From NCBI GenBank assembly GCA_965221835.1, contig OZ244916.1, positions 1,550,001-1,614,000 on the forward strand: DNA of 64,000 nucleotides. The letters run 5' to 3'. A program made the translations under genes and the position numbers. The stretch comes from Persebacter sp965221835 (lineage in GTDB: Bacteria; Pseudomonadota; Gammaproteobacteria; Tethybacterales; Persebacteraceae). Below are positions 61,141 to 64,000 of the stretch, piece after piece (within the stretch, counting starts at the first letter, position 1; the number at the start of each line of letters is the position of its first letter). The notes beneath the pieces are model-generated. The model worked only from the letters and a program-made list of their open reading frames with translations. It was not told the origin of the DNA and searched no databases.

Positions 61141-64000
61141 ATGCCGCGTACGCCGTCCGAAACCAAAATAATCCGCTATCTGCAACGGATGCGGGAATGC
61201 CGCGGCGTGGTCACGCCCGAAACCGGATATTATCCGCCGCTGCAGGAATTGTTGAACGCAATAGGCGAGGAACTGAAGCCGAAAGTGCGCATTGTTTCGC
61301 AGCCGAAAGGCGCGGCGGCGGGCGTTCCCGATTTCGGTTTTTACACCGAAGAGCAGTTGCGGCGCACCCGCAAATCGTCCGCCCCCGCCGAAAAACCCGC
61401 CCGCGGCGCGGCGGAAATTAAGCCGCTTTCCGCGGACATCGGCGAGTTGCTGAATTCCGAACAGGTGAAGAAATACGCCCTATCAAGCGGAGTCGTGCTG
61501 GCGGCGAACTACCGCGAATTCGCGCTGGCGGAAATGCAAAACGGCGCGGTGCGCGAAATTGACCGCCGCGCCATCGCCGCAAGCGAGGAGGAGTTTTGGC
61601 AGCGGGCGGAACACCCGCAAAAGACCGCCGCCGAATGCGCGGAGGAGATTTGCCAATTTTTATCGCGCGCTTTGTCGCACAATGCGCCGATTGCCTCCGC
61701 CGAAGATTTGGCGCGCATTTTGGCGTCATTTGCGCGCGAAATTCTGGCGCGTCTGGAGCGAGACGAGGACGAATCGGTGATGCGGAATTTGCGCGGCGCG
61801 CTGGAATCTTCGCTGCAAATGAAGTTTGAAGGCGCGGACGGCGGGCGGTTTTTCCGCTCCACTTTGGCGCAGACGATTGTCTACGGCATGTTTTCGGCGT
61901 GGATGGAATCGGACGAAACTCCGTTCCATTGGCGCGGTGCCGGATGGCTGCTGAAAAATCCGGTGATGAAGACATTGTTCGGCGAAATTTCCAAACCCGA
62001 CAATCTGGGGCGGATGAATCTGGAAAAAATGCTGGACGGCGCGGCGGCGGCACTGGATCGCGTGCCGGAAAAAAGCAAATTGTTCGGCGGCGCGGATGCG
62101 GCGATAGCGATTCAACATTTTTACGAACCGTTTTTGGCGGCGTTTGACCCCACCTTGCGCAAGGAAATGGGCGTTTGGTATACGCCGCCGGAAATCGTCC
62201 GCTATATGGTGGAGCGCGTCGACCGGGTGCTGCGCGAAGAATTGCAAATCGCGGACGGATTCGCCGCCGACAATGTGTATGTTCTGGATCCGTGCGGCGG
62301 CACCGGCGCATATATCGCCGAAGTTTTGCGGCGGATTCACAAAACATGCGCGGCGCGCGGCGACGGCGATTTGGCGGCGGCGGCGGCGAAAACGGCGGCG
62401 CAAACGCGCGTCATCGGGTTTGAGATTTTATCCGCCTCTTATGTCGTCGCTCATTGGCAAATCGGGGCGTTGTTGAAAAATTTCGGCGCGCCGCTGAAGG
62501 ACGATGAACGGGCGGCGATTTATCTGACGAATTCGCTGACAAACTGGACGCCCGCCGAACAGCCGCCGCTGGACAACTTTCCGGGGCTGGAAGAGGAGCG
62601 CGATGCGGCGAACGAAATCAAGCAGCAAAAACCGATTTTGGTGATTTTGGGAAATCCGCCCTATAACGCCTTCGCCGGCACGAGTCCGGAAGAAGAGGAG
62701 GATTTGGTCGCGGCGTACAAGGCGGGATTGTACCGGGAATGGGGCGTGCGCAAATTTAATTTGGACGATTTGTATGTACGGTTTTTTGCGATGGCGGAAA
62801 AGCGAATCGCCAAAACCGGCAGCGGAATCGTTTCGTTTATTTCCAACTATTCCTACACGGCGGAGCCGTCGTTTGTCGTTATGCGCAAAAGTTTGCTGCG
62901 GACTTTTGACCGCGCATGGGTGGAAAATATGCACGGCGACCGCAACAAAAGCGAACGCGCCCCGGACGGGCGTTCCAGCAACACGGTGTTTGCGATGCGC
63001 GGTTTTTCGCCGGGCATTCGGCAGGGAATCGTCGTTGGATTGTTTTGCAAAACAAGCGGTTCGGAATCGGACGCGGAAATTTTGTATCGCAACGACATAG
63101 ACGCGGCGGACGCCGAAGAACGGCGCGCGCAACTGCTTGCAAGTTTGGACGAAACCGGCGCGAAATTTAATGCGCGGTACGAAAAGGCGAATCCGGACGA
63201 GTTTAATAAATTGTCATTTCGTCCGCTTGCCGTTTCCGGCGATTTTGCGCGGTGGGCGGCGATTGACGAACTGTACGAACAAATGGAAAACGGCATGGTG
63301 GAAGCGCGCGGCGGCGCATTGATTGACATTGACCGCGATGCGTTGGAAAGTCGCATGCGCGATTATTTTAATTCCGAAATTGAATGGGAGGAGTATCTGC
63401 GGGCTGGCGCGGGGCTGGTGAACAATGCCGCGGATTTGAACGCAAAAGAGACGCGGAAAAACGCGGTGCATCATCAATTCAATTCGGACAATATCGCCCG
63501 CTATACAAATGCGGCGTTTGACGAGCGTTTTTGTTATTACACGGGCATAAGACCGATATGGAACAGAAACCGTCCGAAATTGTGGAAACAATTTAAGCCC
63601 GGCAATTCTTTTCTTGTTTCGCGTCCCAGAGGCATGGGAACGGACGAAGGCGCGCCCGCACTTTTTACCACCGCGCTTTGCGATTACGGCGCGATAAGTT
63701 TGGCGCGTTGCATTCCGTTTTATTTGTACTCGCCCGAAGAATCGGACGGCGATTTGGTTTCGCAAAAACGGAATCGGCGGACGGCGAATCTCTCCGAAAC
63801 TGCGCGGGCGTATTTACGAAAATTAAAATTCGCAAATCCGGACGAAGACGAAGAGGCGGCGGAAATTCTCTGGCTGCATTCGCTCGCCGTCTGCTATGCG
63901 CCCGATTATCAAAGCGAAAACGCCGACGGATTGCGAATCGGTTGGCCGCGAATCCCGCTGCCGCCGTCTGCGGAAACTTTGCGACATTCCGCCGCCCTCG
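61141..64000 (+). CDS. Single-chain nuclease-methyltransferase (type ISP/IIG-like), 3' partial
   Basis: Open from ATG 61141 through the window end, at least 953 residues. The N-terminus has a PD-(D/E)XK nuclease core: VPDFGFY (Asp64) and AAEIKPL (Glu92, Lys94), followed by QVKKYAL. The middle is an N6-adenine methylase with MGVWYTPPEIVRYMV, motif I LDPCGGTGAY (about 383) and motif IV NPPYN (about 505). The rest resembles the target-recognition half of type ISP enzymes. No helicase domain is present, so it is closer to a type IIG layout. Cuts and methylates the same DNA site if active. It directly follows the hsdM remnant. Confidence 0.85.
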   Translation, partial: MPRTPSETKIIRYLQRMRECRGVVTPETGYYPPLQELLNAIGEELKPKVRIVSQPKGAAAGVPDFGFYTEEQLRRTRKSSAPAEKPARGAAEIKPLSADIGELLNSEQVKKYALSSGVVLAANYREFALAEMQNGAVREIDRRAIAASEEEFWQRAEHPQKTAAECAEEICQFLSRALSHNAPIASAEDLARILASFAREILARLERDEDESVMRNLRGALESSLQMKFEGADGGRFFRSTLAQTIVYGMFSAWMESDETPFHWRGAGWLLKNPVMKTLFGEISKPDNLGRMNLEKMLDGAAAALDRVPEKSKLFGGADAAIAIQHFYEPFLAAFDPTLRKEMGVWYTPPEIVRYMVERVDRVLREELQIADGFAADNVYVLDPCGGTGAYIAEVLRRIHKTCAARGDGDLAAAAAKTAAQTRVIGFEILSASYVVAHWQIGALLKNFGAPLKDDERAAIYLTNSLTNWTPAEQPPLDNFPGLEEERDAANEIKQQKPILVILGNPPYNAFAGTSPEEEEDLVAAYKAGLYREWGVRKFNLDDLYVRFFAMAEKRIAKTGSGIVSFISNYSYTAEPSFVVMRKSLLRTFDRAWVENMHGDRNKSERAPDGRSSNTVFAMRGFSPGIRQGIVVGLFCKTSGSESDAEILYRNDIDAADAEERRAQLLASLDETGAKFNARYEKANPDEFNKLSFRPLAVSGDFARWAAIDELYEQMENGMVEARGGALIDIDRDALESRMRDYFNSEIEWEEYLRAGAGLVNNAADLNAKETRKNAVHHQFNSDNIARYTNAAFDERFCYYTGIRPIWNRNRPKLWKQFKPGNSFLVSRPRGMGTDEGAPALFTTALCDYGAISLARCIPFYLYSPEESDGDLVSQKRNRRTANLSETARAYLRKLKFANPDEDEEAAEILWLHSLAVCYAPDYQSENADGLRIGWPRIPLPPSAETLRHSAAL

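Noticed and set aside
1..64000. tRNA or rRNA genes
   Set aside because: No T-loop (GGTTCGAATCC-type) or rRNA-like stretch was noticed on reading; a tRNAscan run would settle this.

Overview
The window is a bacterial chromosome segment from a proteobacterium, most likely of the beta/gamma branch. This rests on the long (801-residue) GyrB, the adjacent birA-coaX and DUF4390-ntrY pairs, a YggX iron-trafficking protein, the smpB/ratA/rnfH grouping, a dnaA-dnaN-gyrB run without recF, and a type I glutamine synthetase. Genus and species cannot be named. Codon use is rich in cgc/gcg/ccg with A/T-rich homopolymers. The intergenic gaps are unusually full of repeats.

Layout. 1-7.5 kb: the end of a sarcosine oxidase operon (soxA, soxG), then birA, coaX, a DUF4390 protein and an NtrY-like kinase. 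7.5-10.3 kb: a gap with two inverted arrays of 21-bp repeats, then a Cys-rich secreted surface protein. 10.3-19.9 kb: gamma-glutamyltransferase, a dimethylglycine/sarcosine dehydrogenase-like flavoprotein, a DUF192 protein, nadC and a D-amino-acid aminotransferase, separated by Neisseria-NIME-like repeat elements. One of these elements is split by an intact IS30-family insertion. 20.0-21.4 kb: a second surface protein with the same C-terminal module and promoter, preceded by ten tandem 21-bp repeats. 21.5-24.5 kb: coaBC-yggX-osmC-dacC operon. 24.6-28.1 kb: a Zorya type II antiphage locus (zorA, zorB, zorE). 28.1-36.0 kb: glutathione-dependent formaldehyde dehydrogenase, an ankyrin protein, hicBA, an AddA-like helicase-nuclease and glnA. 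36.2-37.8 kb: a DNA methyltransferase with a nuclease-like tail. 37.9-50.5 kb: a minus-strand replication/folate run, fhs-fau-dnaA-dnaN-gyrB-topB-dnaB-ratA/rnfH-smpB, with a candidate origin between dnaA and dnaN. 50.6-55.4 kb: an accessory block with a structured leader RNA, a frameshifted membrane protein, a possible nuclease and a three-gene membrane/vWA-like cassette. 55.4-58.7 kb: a BCCT transporter and an Ldh2-type dehydrogenase around a tandem repeat. 58.8-64 kb: remains of a type I restriction system (hsdR, hsdS, hsdM fragments) around an intact unknown gene, then a single-chain nuclease-methylase that runs off the window.

How the genes work together. A C1/methylamine theme links BCCT uptake, the dimethylglycine/sarcosine flavoproteins, formaldehyde detoxification, and fhs plus 5-formyl-THF cyclo-ligase. 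This fits use of glycine betaine or related compounds. Defence and conflict genes (Zorya II, two methylase-nuclease proteins, decayed type I RM, HicBA) sit between housekeeping blocks. The most interesting unexplained signals are the 21-bp-period arrays in front of both surface-protein paralogues, the leader RNA with its own terminator at 50.6 kb, the 52.9-55.4 kb membrane cassette, and the many genes with TATAAT only 6-7 bases before the start codon.
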